A DNA stretch of 64,000 bases from Paraperibacillus esterisolvens. Lineage in GTDB: Bacteria; Bacillota; Bacilli; Bacillales; DSM-1321. The position numbers and the translations under genes are program-made. The stretch spans positions 2,914,001 through 2,978,000 of the forward strand of contig NZ_CP143545.1 of assembly GCF_046237625.1 (NCBI RefSeq), given 5' to 3'. Position 1 is the first letter of the stretch. Each line of letters begins with the position of its first letter. Shown here piece by piece: positions 1 to 7,936 of this stretch. The notes beneath the pieces were generated by a model. It had not been told where the DNA came from and did not search any database. It was given only the letters and a program-made list of their open reading frames with translations.

Positions 1-1453
1 ACTGAGCCATCGCTTCATTGTGGTTGTCTGAGATTCCGTAATGGTCCCCATACAGGACAATGATGGACTTATCATACAGACCGTTAACCTTCAGTCCTTC
101 AATAAACTTCCCGATGGATTCATCCATATACCTGACCGCCGGAAAGTATCGGTTCAAGGTCGTGCTGCCCGAATTGAACTCCTCAATTTTGCGGTCCTCC
201 TCCCCCAGTATAAAAGGAAAGTGGTTGGTAAGAGTGATCAGCTTTGTATAAAAAGGCGGACGCATTTCTTTCATATGGCGGAGGGACTGTTCAAAGAACT
301 CCTGATCCTTCAAGCCCCAGCCCACCGAATTTTCCGGACTCACCCTATAGTCAGGCAGGCTGTAATACCTTGAATAGCCGAGCGCTTTATACATGATGTC
401 CCGGTTCCAGAAGCTTTTATTGTTGGCATGCATGGAGGCTGTAAAATAGCCCAGACCTCCAAGGATCTCGGGAGTGGCACGGTATTCATTCTGGGGATTC
501 GTAAAGAATACGGCTCCCCTGCCCAGTGGATACAGGGAGTTTTCAATAATAAATTCCGCATCCGAGGTTTTTCCCTGGCCTGTTTGATGATAAAAATTAT
601 CAAAGTAATAGCTTTCTTTGATAAATTCATTCAGAAACGGGGTGATTTCCCTGCCATTCACTTTTTCACCAATGACGAAGCTCTGAAGGGACTCCATCGA
701 AATCATGATCAGATTTTTACCCCTGGCCTCTCCGAAATGGCTGTTTTTAGCCGGACTGTGTCCGGCCTCTATATAATTCTGAATTCGGGAGAGCTTGCTG
801 CCGTCAGCGAGCGCTCTCTTCGCGGAAGACTTTGTCTGCAGTAAGGCATCATAGAGATGGTAATTGAAGGTCCCGATATTTTTCACGAGGATCTCACGGT
901 CAAAAGTCCTTGTCAGCAGCTGCGGCCGCTGTGTTTCCGCAAGTCCTACATTCACGGCAGTGATGACAGCCGCCAGGATGAAAAGATGACTGCGTCTTCC
1001 CCATGAATAAGCTTCAAAGTCCACCCTGGAAGGCATGCGTGACGCAATCACCCAGAGGAGTATAACATCCACGAAATAAGCGGTATCCGCCAGGGACACC
1101 AGGTCTTCGATGCTGCTGCCAAGATCACCCAAATTACTCGTTTGGAAGAGCACAGGAAAGGTCAAAAAATCATTATAGAACCGGTAAAAAACCACATTTG
1201 AATAAAGAATGATCGACAGCAGAAAGCCTGCAGACACTATATAAATCCGCAGTCTCTTCTGTTTGAAGAAGGTTCCGGCGCCGAACAGGACCAGCAGAAA
1301 GCCGAGGGGATTTATGAATAGAATAAACTCCTGCAGAAAACTGGCTGTCACAATATGAAAACTGGTCTTATACAAAAAATACGTTTTAATCCATAAAAAG
1401 AAGATGGCGATCCAGAGAAATGGAATCACTTTCTTTTTGCTTGTCAGCTGCAG
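1..1453 (-). CDS. yqgS: Lipoteichoic acid synthase-family membrane sulfatase, 3' end cut by window edge
   Basis: LtaS-type enzymes polymerise glycerol phosphate from phosphatidylglycerol on the outer face of the membrane. The visible protein has about five N-terminal membrane segments (residues 10-175), then an extracellular sulfatase-fold domain. Seen: a metal-binding MES motif near residue 253, the nucleophile threonine in HQTGQGKTSDAEF near residue 296, and YGDHYGISDNHN near the window edge. The gene lies downstream of glcK, as in B. subtilis. No ATG is available in frame. CTG at 1453-1451 sits 7 nt after a perfect AGGAGG (1461-1466); the next option, GTG at 1429, has no ribosome site. I chose CTG. 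The frame stays open to base 1. The family is certain; which LtaS paralogue it is rests on gene order. Confidence 0.9.
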   Translation of the reverse strand, partial: MQLTSKKKVIPFLWIAIFFLWIKTYFLYKTSFHIVTASFLQEFILFINPLGFLLVLFGAGTFFKQKRLRIYIVSAGFLLSIILYSNVVFYRFYNDFLTFPVLFQTSNLGDLGSSIEDLVSLADTAYFVDVILLWVIASRMPSRVDFEAYSWGRRSHLFILAAVITAVNVGLAETQRPQLLTRTFDREILVKNIGTFNYHLYDALLQTKSSAKRALADGSKLSRIQNYIEAGHSPAKNSHFGEARGKNLIMISMESLQSFVIGEKVNGREITPFLNEFIKESYYFDNFYHQTGQGKTSDAEFIIENSLYPLGRGAVFFTNPQNEYRATPEILGGLGYFTASMHANNKSFWNRDIMYKALGYSRYYSLPDYRVSPENSVGWGLKDQEFFEQSLRHMKEMRPPFYTKLITLTNHFPFILGEEDRKIEEFNSGSTTLNRYFPAVRYMDESIGKFIEGLKVNGLYDKSIIVLYGDHYGISDNHNEAMAQ

Positions 1454-1533
1454 AAGTCTCCCTCCTTTTTTTCCCTCTTCGTACAGTAAACCCCCATACC
1501 CCGGATTCCGGTTGTTCAAACAGCACGAAGATA

Positions 1534-1567
1534 AAAGGGAAGGGAGCTTTCCTATTCGGAAGCTCCC
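1534..1567 (-). terminator. Rho-independent terminator after glcK
   Basis: An 8-bp stem GGGAGCTT/AAGCTCCC spans 1542-1567 and is followed on the minus strand by a T-rich stretch. It separates glcK from the LTA synthase gene. Confidence 0.6.
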
Positions 1568-1607
1568 CAGTTAGTATATGTGTCAGTACGATCCAGCCAT
1601 GCAGGTA

Positions 1608-2564
1608 TCATTCACCAAATGCATTCTTTGCAAGCCAGGCTGCCCCGATGACGCCGGCATCATTGCCAAGTGTAGCAATGGCAAGCCCGGTCGATTCGCG
1701 GACCCTTGTAAATGCATATTGTTCAAAGTAATTCCTGACAGGGATCAGGAGGTCATCTCCAGCCTTCGATACCCCGCCGCCAATCACGACTTTTTCCGGA
1801 TTCAGAATGTTGGATACATTGGCGATGGAAAGTCCCAGGTAAAAGGCCAGTCTGTCACGCACAGATGCTGCGATTGCATCTCCTGCTTTCGCCTGCTCGA
1901 ACACATCCTTAGACGTCAAGTCTGTTATTTCCCTGAGGGTTGATGCTTCTGGGCTTGCCTCCATAGCTTCCTTGGCCAGGCGTACAATGGCCGTAGCAGA
2001 GGCGAGCGTCTCAAGACAGCCCCTTTTCCCGCAGTTGCAGGGAGCTCCGCCTTCGGTAAGAACAGAAATATGGCCTATTTCACCCGCTGCCCCGCTGATA
2101 CCGGTTACAATCTGCCCGTTAGCAATTACGCCGCCACCGACTCCCGTCCCAAGTGTTACGCAGACCAGGTCCCTTGCCCCATTGCCGGCACCCTTCCACA
2201 TTTCTCCCAGTGCAGCCAGGTTGGCATCATTTTCAATAACTGCCGGAAGTGAGGTTTCTACTTCAAGCAGCTGCTGCAGCGGATAGTCCTTCCAGCCAAG
2301 ATTGATCGCTTCATAAATGATGCCGGTTACAGGATTGACCGGCCCTGGTGCACCCATCCCGATTCCAAGTATCTTATTCTTTGTCTGCCCAAGGGCATCC
2401 AGCTTAGCATCGATTGCCTTTGCAATATTGGTGGTTATATTTTTTCCGGTATCGCTGATATCTGTTGGGATTTCCCATTTGTGCAGAATTTCGCCATAAT
2501 TGCTGATGAACGCCAATTTTGTTGTAGTTCCGCCTAAATCAACACCTACTAGCCACTTTTCCAT
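1608..2564 (-). CDS. glcK: Glucokinase (ROK family)
   Basis: Phosphorylates cytoplasmic glucose to glucose-6-phosphate with ATP. The 318 residues match the usual ROK glucokinase length. Seen: N-terminal phosphate-binding GVDLGGTTTKL, sugar-binding ENDANLAALGE, the glycine-rich GTGVGGGVI and the ROK zinc motif CNCGKRGCLE near residue 180. The ATG at 2564 follows GGGTGATGAG. It lies 9 nt after yqgQ, forming the yqgQ-glcK pair known from B. subtilis. Confidence 0.95.
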   Translation of the reverse strand: MEKWLVGVDLGGTTTKLAFISNYGEILHKWEIPTDISDTGKNITTNIAKAIDAKLDALGQTKNKILGIGMGAPGPVNPVTGIIYEAINLGWKDYPLQQLLEVETSLPAVIENDANLAALGEMWKGAGNGARDLVCVTLGTGVGGGVIANGQIVTGISGAAGEIGHISVLTEGGAPCNCGKRGCLETLASATAIVRLAKEAMEASPEASTLREITDLTSKDVFEQAKAGDAIAASVRDRLAFYLGLSIANVSNILNPEKVVIGGGVSKAGDDLLIPVRNYFEQYAFTRVRESTGLAIATLGNDAGVIGAAWLAKNAFGE

Positions 2565-2573
2565 CTCATCACC

Positions 2574-2786
2574 CTATTTTATATTTTTTCTTCTATCTTT
2601 TTCGATTTGAACTTCCCTGCGCAGTACGAGAATCGCCTTTTGGAATTCTGATGGAGGAATCAGCCCTGATTGGTAAAGCTCCCTCAGTTCATCCTCCATC
2701 AGCTCCATGTCGATAAGCCGGTCTCCCATATAGACGAAGATTCCAAATCGTTTTAAGAACTGCTGAATATCATAAAAATTATTCAT
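2574..2786 (-). CDS. yqgQ: YqgQ family small protein
   Basis: A 70-residue acidic soluble protein of the YqgQ family (DUF910); molecular function unknown. The start MNNFYDIQQFLK was chosen because AGAGGGATCAA precedes this ATG and it matches the B. subtilis length; an in-frame ATG ten codons upstream lacks such a site. It is the first gene of the yqgQ-glcK operon, with its promoter just upstream. Confidence 0.88.
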   Translation of the reverse strand: MNNFYDIQQFLKRFGIFVYMGDRLIDMELMEDELRELYQSGLIPPSEFQKAILVLRREVQIEKDRRKNIK

Positions 2787-2822
2787 TTGATCCCTCTTAC
2801 CGCAATTTGTGTTCACTTAAAA

Positions 2823-2851
2823 AGTATAATGTAACCTTTTTTATCTAACAA
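2823..2851 (-). promoter_or_regulatory. SigA-type promoter of yqgQ-glcK
   Basis: On the minus strand a -35 TTGTTA (2846-2851) is separated by exactly 17 nt from a -10 TATACT (2823-2828), placed 37 nt upstream of the yqgQ start. Assigned by consensus match only. Confidence 0.55.
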
Positions 2852-2941
2852 GTGGGCAAACTCACGTTTCCCATCTTTCAATGTACATACTTGTACATCC
2901 AGCCTCATATAGTGGAGCAAAGACACGAACGGGAGGGCTGT

Positions 2942-3793
2942 ATGAAAAGGCTGTATGTTTCAGGTATCCTCATGCTTTGTATCTGCCTGGCATTGTACTT
3001 TTATAATGCCGGCAGGAATATACAGACGATTATTTTTTTTCCTATTGATAAAAAGGCCTTGTTTGAGAGGGCCGAAACACGCCTCAGCCCCCGCCTCTCA
3101 GGAAACTACTATAAGCTTAAATGGGAAGCAGCTTCTGTGACTGACACGCCTCATTACCTGAGGCAGGACGTCTCATTGATATTTAGGAATGGGAGGCTTT
3201 TGGGAATCATGAAAAGCTGGAAGGAGGATACCCAAAGGCTGCAGCAGGCGGAAACCATCAAGGTCGATCAAAGCAGCCAGCTCCAGGCAGTCACCTTTCA
3301 TTACGGGGAGCTTCACCGCGGGGAAAAGATAACCAGTGTACAGCAGATGAGCTCTGCTTCTGTCTACCTCATCCTTTCCAGGCTGACCGGTCCTGACTAT
3401 TTCGGCACCCCCATAACAGCAGAGCAGCAGGAATGGAAGCAGGCACTGGACAGTAAAGCCCGTGCGGTCCAGGAATCCTCCTGGAACCGTGCCATGGGCA
3501 GACTATCCATAAATCCGGAGAAATATATCAAGCTTCCATTGACTGAACTCCCGAATGGAAGGGCGGTTTTTTTTGCCGGCATCCCCCCATCCCTGCAGGA
3601 AAAGATCATCGGGAGGCTCTGGGAAGGGATATATAAGAATTATGCACTCGGCATCAAAAAGCAGGACGGATCCCTCACAACGCCACTCGGAAGCACTGTT
3701 CCCCTTCTTCTTCTGAACCCGCGGATGCGTGAGCTGCTGTTCATTACAGAAACGGCTGACGAAGAGCCTGTGCTTCTGAAGCAGCAGTATTAG
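2942..3793 (+). CDS. Hypothetical membrane-anchored extracytoplasmic protein
   Basis: I do not recognise this 283-residue protein. It begins with a short basic stretch and one hydrophobic segment (residues 5-21) without a clear signal-peptidase site, suggesting a signal anchor with the rest outside the cell. The remainder is mixed alpha/beta, with a glutamine-rich patch around residues 75-110 and no catalytic motif I can name. The ATG at 2942 follows GGGAGG at good spacing; the longer frame from 2852 lacks a ribosome site. It is transcribed against its neighbours and its stop overlaps the stop of the rhomboid gene by 4 nt. It is not part of this gene order in B. subtilis as I remember it. Confidence 0.75.
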   Translation: MKRLYVSGILMLCICLALYFYNAGRNIQTIIFFPIDKKALFERAETRLSPRLSGNYYKLKWEAASVTDTPHYLRQDVSLIFRNGRLLGIMKSWKEDTQRLQQAETIKVDQSSQLQAVTFHYGELHRGEKITSVQQMSSASVYLILSRLTGPDYFGTPITAEQQEWKQALDSKARAVQESSWNRAMGRLSINPEKYIKLPLTELPNGRAVFFAGIPPSLQEKIIGRLWEGIYKNYALGIKKQDGSLTTPLGSTVPLLLLNPRMRELLFITETADEEPVLLKQQY

Positions 3794-5328
3794 CGGTATT
3801 CTTCCAGCTGCTTATAGAATTTTTGATACTGTTCATTGCCAGGGTCGATATCGAGCGCCTTCCCTGCCATCTTGTAAGCATCATCCATTTGCTGCTTTTT
3901 CACATACACAAGCGCCAGATTGAAATAAGCTTCGTCAAACTCTTTGTCCTGGCCCACCGCTTTTTTCAGATGAGCTTCAGCCTGGTCTGTTTCGTTCCTC
4001 TCTGCCTCTATATATGCCATGAGAAAGTAGCTCTTGGGTGCAGCGGAATTGCGGTTTGTAAATTTTTTTAACACTTGGTATGCTTCATCTTTTTTACCAT
4101 CCTTAATATGCTGCTGGGCAATGGATACGGCTGTTTCCTCGCTGCTTCCTGCAGAACCGCTGGCATAGCCTTGCTGAATCAGGAAGAAGATCAGAAAGGC
4201 TGCTATCAGGAATGAAACTCCCTGGAATAACGGTTTTTTCCTGCCCGGCATGCTTACGATGGCTGCTGCAATAAAGCCGCCGATGAGACCTCCAATATGA
4301 CCGGCATTATCAACCACCGGAACCGTGAAGCCGATGCCAAGGTTGATGACGAGCAGCACGATGATATTTGTCCCCATCGTCCTGAAGAAAATGCGGGGAT
4401 TCAAGATCCCAAAGAAGAGCAGTGCCCCGAAACAGCCAAATATGGCTCCGCTGGCGCCGGCTGAGAGGCTGTCATTGGTCAGGAAGCTTGCCAGCGTCCC
4501 GCTGAACCCGGCAAATATGTACATAAACAGAAAACGTATCCTGCCAAAGATCCGTTCGACAAGTGTTCCCATATAATAGAGAGACAGTGAATTTGTCAGA
4601 AGATGGAGCAGGCCGATGTGAAGAACGATCGGCGCAAAAAACCGCCACCATTCCCCCTCCAGAATAAGCGGGTTATATTTTGCCCCAAAATCAATCAGTG
4701 TCTGTGAATTCTGGCTTCCTCCGTTCAGCTCGAGCAGGACAAAGACCGCAATCTGCAAAAACAGGAATACGTATGTAAAGAACGGCTTCCCCGCTTCAAA
4801 CAGTTCCTGGCCGCTGGCAGCCGGCCGGTCCCTTTCCTTAAGTGCTGCTGATTTCAGCTCATTAATTTCACTTTCCTCCGCAGCCGCAGCATGCACCATG
4901 GAAAACGGCAGTTCAGTCTGCAGGACAGCTTCCAGCTTTTGCAGACCGGGGTTTCCGGAACCTGTGTCCGCAATGATGGATGTGACTTTTGTTCCTTTGA
5001 ATTCTGCTGGATCTTCGAAGGCAGAATGAAAATCGTCCACTGGCGGTGCCGGCATAAAATAAACATTGAGAATGGATAGATTCCGGGCTCTGAAGGCCGG
5101 CCTGTTATTCTCGCCAAATACTGCAGTCTGTTCGATATCCCTTTTCAACAGATTGGTCCAGGCAAAATCGGTAAGGGCCAGCCTGATTACCTGATGGGGC
5201 AGTCCCGGATCTGTATTATGAAGCCAGATCTCCCTGCCATCGCTCCCCTGGTAGATGACCCCCATATGTCTCTTCCGTACAAGATGGGCTGCCACAGCCC
5301 AGAATAAAAAGTCTTCCCTGTTTCCCAT
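3790..5328 (-). CDS. yqgP: Rhomboid intramembrane serine protease with TPR tail
   Basis: The YqgP (GluP) rhomboid cleaves membrane proteins; B. subtilis YqgP processes the magnesium transporter MgtE together with FtsH. In order: a cytoplasmic N-terminal domain (about 1-180), a rhomboid core of six or seven membrane segments (about 185-385) with the catalytic serine in GASGAIFG and the histidine in HIGGLIGG, then C-terminal TPR-like repeats (about 400-510). The start at 5328 follows GGGGAGGGG; an ATG ten codons upstream has no such site. The 512-residue length fits the family. Confidence 0.93.
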   Translation of the reverse strand: MGNREDFLFWAVAAHLVRKRHMGVIYQGSDGREIWLHNTDPGLPHQVIRLALTDFAWTNLLKRDIEQTAVFGENNRPAFRARNLSILNVYFMPAPPVDDFHSAFEDPAEFKGTKVTSIIADTGSGNPGLQKLEAVLQTELPFSMVHAAAAEESEINELKSAALKERDRPAASGQELFEAGKPFFTYVFLFLQIAVFVLLELNGGSQNSQTLIDFGAKYNPLILEGEWWRFFAPIVLHIGLLHLLTNSLSLYYMGTLVERIFGRIRFLFMYIFAGFSGTLASFLTNDSLSAGASGAIFGCFGALLFFGILNPRIFFRTMGTNIIVLLVINLGIGFTVPVVDNAGHIGGLIGGFIAAAIVSMPGRKKPLFQGVSFLIAAFLIFFLIQQGYASGSAGSSEETAVSIAQQHIKDGKKDEAYQVLKKFTNRNSAAPKSYFLMAYIEAERNETDQAEAHLKKAVGQDKEFDEAYFNLALVYVKKQQMDDAYKMAGKALDIDPGNEQYQKFYKQLEEYR

Positions 5329-5383
5329 GATTCCCCTCCCCGAATAATGAACGGACATTTCTATCTATCACCATATTACCTTA

Positions 5384-5424
5384 AATAAAAAGGGGCCTAA
5401 ACCTATATTATTCATAGGAGGCCC
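5384..5424 (-). terminator. Rho-independent terminator after yqgO
   Basis: On the minus strand a GGGCCTCCTAT/ATAGGTTTAGGCCC hairpin is followed by CTTTTTA, between yqgO and the rhomboid gene. It should end the rpmG-side transcript and leave yqgP with its own promoter. Confidence 0.8.
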
Positions 5425-5434
5425 ATTCTGTTAC

Positions 5435-5620
5435 CTATTCAAACATGTTCTGCATCATTTTATTCCTGATCAGCGGGCTTTTCATCGATGTGGAAACAAC
5501 AAGCCCTCTCACTGCAGGCACTGAAAGCATCCTGTTCATCAGGCTGTACCGGTACTTATACGCGGCCGCTGAGAGCGCAGCCAGCATGATTGTTTTTGCC
5601 AAGAATCTTGCCATCTTCAT
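5435..5620 (-). CDS. yqgO: YqgO-like small membrane-associated protein
   Basis: A 61-residue basic protein with one hydrophobic N-terminal segment (residues 5-20). Position between the cyclo-ligase region and the rhomboid gene, and its size, match B. subtilis YqgO. Function unknown. The ATG at 5620 follows AGGAGGGATGAAG. A terminator follows directly. Confidence 0.7.
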   Translation of the reverse strand: MKMARFLAKTIMLAALSAAAYKYRYSLMNRMLSVPAVRGLVVSTSMKSPLIRNKMMQNMFE

Positions 5621-5664
5621 CCCTCCTGTTTTTATTGTTCTTAACAGGGGACGTTTTTATGATA

Positions 5665-6453
5665 TTAAAGCCAAATTTTCAAGAAAGTGAAGCAGGCTGC
5701 CGATGCAAGGACTATGCTCAGGAGATTGACACTGTCATTGTCAAGAAAGCCGAGGCCTTTCTGCCTTTGTGCCGCCTCTCCGCAGTGAACGGTCCTTTCT
5801 GTCTGGATCCCGCAGCTCCTGCATACATATTGCGGCTGGATAAAGGCACCAATCAGAGTATCGAACAGGCTTCCCAAAAATCCAAATCCCGCTGCCACAA
5901 CTGCCGAAGACATGGGCAGGTCAAAAAGCAGCAGGGCGGCAGAGGCAATGAAAGCCGCTCCGGCAGCAGAACAGATGGTCCCAAAAAGACTTACTGCACC
6001 GGATGTGCCCCTTTCCACACGTTTGAAGGTGAGAATAGAGAGGGGTTTTGATTTACTGAGGACACCAAGCTCTGATCCCCATGTATCAGAATTGGCAGCC
6101 GCGATGCTGACCAAAAACAGGATAAGCGCCTCCTGACCAGGCAGCCATCCATGGACAAGGGCGATGACAGCCGGGACTCCGCCGTTTGCAAGAACCTGGA
6201 TCCCGTCCCGCCGGCTCCCCTTTTCCAGCATTTCTTCCAATTGCTTCTTGCGCGATTGTCCGATTCTTGACCACAAACTTGAACTGACAAAGAATAAGCC
6301 CAGCATAATCAGTCCCTTGAAACCAAACCCCCAGGCTATGGCGGCACCTGTCATAAAGGCCATAAAGGAACCTGAACGAGTCAATAATCCCAGCTTCCAG
6401 CCGATAAGCGCTGCTCCGGCAATTAATAAAAGATAACTATATATCACAGACAA
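5665..6453 (-). CDS. DUF92 family integral membrane protein
   Basis: A polytopic membrane protein of about 262 residues and six or more hydrophobic segments. The signature NSDTWGSELGVLS near residue 120 is the DUF92 motif. A plant and cyanobacterial member (VTE6) acts as a phytyl-phosphate kinase; bacterial members in Bacillaceae are uncharacterised, so a prenyl-phosphate substrate is only a suggestion. The start is TTG at 6453, overlapping the cyclo-ligase gene by 17 nt; GTG at 6447 is equally possible. Translational coupling is likely. Confidence 0.82.
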   Translation of the reverse strand: MSVIYSYLLLIAGAALIGWKLGLLTRSGSFMAFMTGAAIAWGFGFKGLIMLGLFFVSSSLWSRIGQSRKKQLEEMLEKGSRRDGIQVLANGGVPAVIALVHGWLPGQEALILFLVSIAAANSDTWGSELGVLSKSKPLSILTFKRVERGTSGAVSLFGTICSAAGAAFIASAALLLFDLPMSSAVVAAGFGFLGSLFDTLIGAFIQPQYVCRSCGIQTERTVHCGEAAQRQKGLGFLDNDSVNLLSIVLASAACFTFLKIWL

Positions 6454-7006
6454 TCATCCTGCCTGGAGTAATAATTGTTGAAACCGGCATATCATGAACC
6501 TCTTTTGGCACACTGTCAAGAATCTGGAGATCGAGGGCCAGGGAAACCGTAAGTCCGCTGCAGCCAGCCAGAAGCCGGTCATAATAGCCGCCGCCATAAC
6601 CAAGCCGGTATCCGCGGGCATCAAAGGCGAGTCCCGGAACGAACATCAGGTCGATATCTTCGGCTGCGACTGGTGTGGTCAATCCAGGAATAGGCTCCTT
6701 GAGACCATAAAAAACCGTTTCCAGCTCATCGAAGCTCTGTAAAAGCCTGAAATCGAGCTGCCGGGCGTCAGGGATGCATTTTGGCACGGCCACTGCCTTT
6801 CCTGTGTCCCATGCTTTCCTGATGATTTCAATCGTATCGGCTTCAGGAAAATTCGACAGCGTGATGCCTATACAGCGGGCCTCACTCCAGAAATCCTCCC
6901 CGAACAGCCGTTTCCGGATTTCTTCGGATTGGTGCTGGTGATCTTCCCTGGTGAGCTTTTCCTTCAGCAGCGCCTTGACCATCTGCCTTGTCCTCTTTTT
7001 ATCCAT
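6437..7006 (-). CDS. yqgN: 5-formyltetrahydrofolate cyclo-ligase
   Basis: Converts 5-formyl-THF to 5,10-methenyl-THF with ATP, returning the storage folate to one-carbon metabolism in the cytoplasm. The 189 residues carry the family glycine-rich loop GYRLGYGGGYYDR near residue 145 and the preceding VPGLAFD. The start MDKKRTRQMVK was selected because AGGAG precedes it at 8 nt. It lies downstream of rpmG and overlaps the DUF92 gene. Confidence 0.92.
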   Translation of the reverse strand: MDKKRTRQMVKALLKEKLTREDHQHQSEEIRKRLFGEDFWSEARCIGITLSNFPEADTIEIIRKAWDTGKAVAVPKCIPDARQLDFRLLQSFDELETVFYGLKEPIPGLTTPVAAEDIDLMFVPGLAFDARGYRLGYGGGYYDRLLAGCSGLTVSLALDLQILDSVPKEVHDMPVSTIITPGRMIVCDI

Positions 7007-7083
7007 TGACCTCTCTCCTAACTGCAGTTCACATAGCGGCACCTCATATGCCATACACCTATTTTAAAGTTTTTTTGGCAAAT

Positions 7084-7109
7084 AAAAAAGCAACAGGATA
7101 TCCTGCTGC
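7084..7109 (-). terminator. Rho-independent terminator after rpmG
   Basis: GCAGCAGGATATCCTGTTGC followed by TTTTTTATTT on the minus strand, directly after the rpmG stop. Confidence 0.8.
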
Positions 7110-7259
7110 TTACTTTGTTTCGCGGTGCACAGTTGCACGCTTTTCTCTTGAGCAATATTTTTTAAGCTCAAGACGATCTGGATTGTTACGTTTATTTTTC
7201 TTAGAAATATAGTTACGGTCTCCACACTCTGTGCAAGCCAACGTAATATTCACACGCAT
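7110..7259 (-). CDS. rpmG: 50S ribosomal protein L33
   Basis: A 49-residue L33 of the large ribosomal subunit. The start MRVNITLACTEC, the middle KKNKRNNPDRLELKKYC and the end HRETK are diagnostic. Only the first CxxC pair is complete; the second half carries a single Cys (KYCSR), as I recall for B. subtilis RpmGA, so zinc binding may be partial. The start has GGAGGG upstream. Position beside yqgN agrees with rpmGA. Confidence 0.97.
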   Translation of the reverse strand: MRVNITLACTECGDRNYISKKNKRNNPDRLELKKYCSREKRATVHRETK

Positions 7260-7315
7260 TATATTTCCCTCCAAACTTAAATCTCTCTTTTACGACTTTT
7301 CTATAATATCACTTT

Positions 7316-7936
7316 TCAAACTAAAATGCTAGTAGGTTTTTTTCTTAATGATTGATTTATTGCAGCAGCCTCTTCTTTTACTGCAGCAGTCACTGCCCAG
7401 ACGGAACCGTGTACATGGCCATCAGGCTCAATTGATGACTCCAAAGTGTAAATGATGGATATGCTGCCCTTGGCGAGCGGGGAAAAAAACAACTCTCCAC
7501 GCGCCAGTGATTTGAAGCATCCTTCATATCTGAGCCTGGCATTGTCGAGGATGGCATATTGGCAAAGACCCTTTTGGCTGATCATGCCGCTTGCATAGGT
7601 ATATTTCTCCTCATGCATTCCGATCACCGAGTCTTCCTGGGGACTGTAGAAGGCTGTCATGCTCCCATGGAAAGGGTCGCTGAGAATGCAGACCATTTTA
7701 ATGCTGCGGGTCGTTGTGCCCATATTGGACAGAGAGAATTCCGCAAGGACTCCTTCACTGTTTTTCAGCGTTTCATGATATTCAAACCTTTGGATGCCAA
7801 GCATCTCAAACCGGCTTTTATCCTGCAGGTCATAATACCGCCCATCCTCCCAGAGCCCCACTCTTAGATGAAGCGGCCTTGAAGGTCCAGAATCCAGAAC
7901 TGACATTTGCCGGGGCATGCTAACAACGCTTTTCAT
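7316..7936 (-). CDS. Unrecognised beta-rich protein, third gene of a glycan cluster
   Basis: 206 residues, no signal peptide and no membrane segment. The alternating hydrophobic pattern through residues 25-180 suggests a beta-sandwich, but I cannot assign a family. It overlaps the end of the GT4 fusion gene by 17 nt and has its own strong AAGGAGGAG before the ATG at 7936, so it is probably translationally coupled and works with it. A carbohydrate-binding or accessory role is inference from context only. Confidence 0.72.
   Translation of the reverse strand: MKSVVSMPRQMSVLDSGPSRPLHLRVGLWEDGRYYDLQDKSRFEMLGIQRFEYHETLKNSEGVLAEFSLSNMGTTTRSIKMVCILSDPFHGSMTAFYSPQEDSVIGMHEEKYTYASGMISQKGLCQYAILDNARLRYEGCFKSLARGELFFSPLAKGSISIIYTLESSIEPDGHVHGSVWAVTAAVKEEAAAINQSLRKKPTSILV

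Noticed and set aside
428..844. 138-residue plus-strand ORF opposite the LTA synthase gene
   Set aside because: Shadow of the minus-strand sulfatase domain, which carries all catalytic motifs in its own frame.
7110..7259. Frameshift or truncation in L33 because the second CxxC is missing
   Set aside because: The length and both termini are complete; as I recall, the RpmGA form of B. subtilis also lacks a full second pair.
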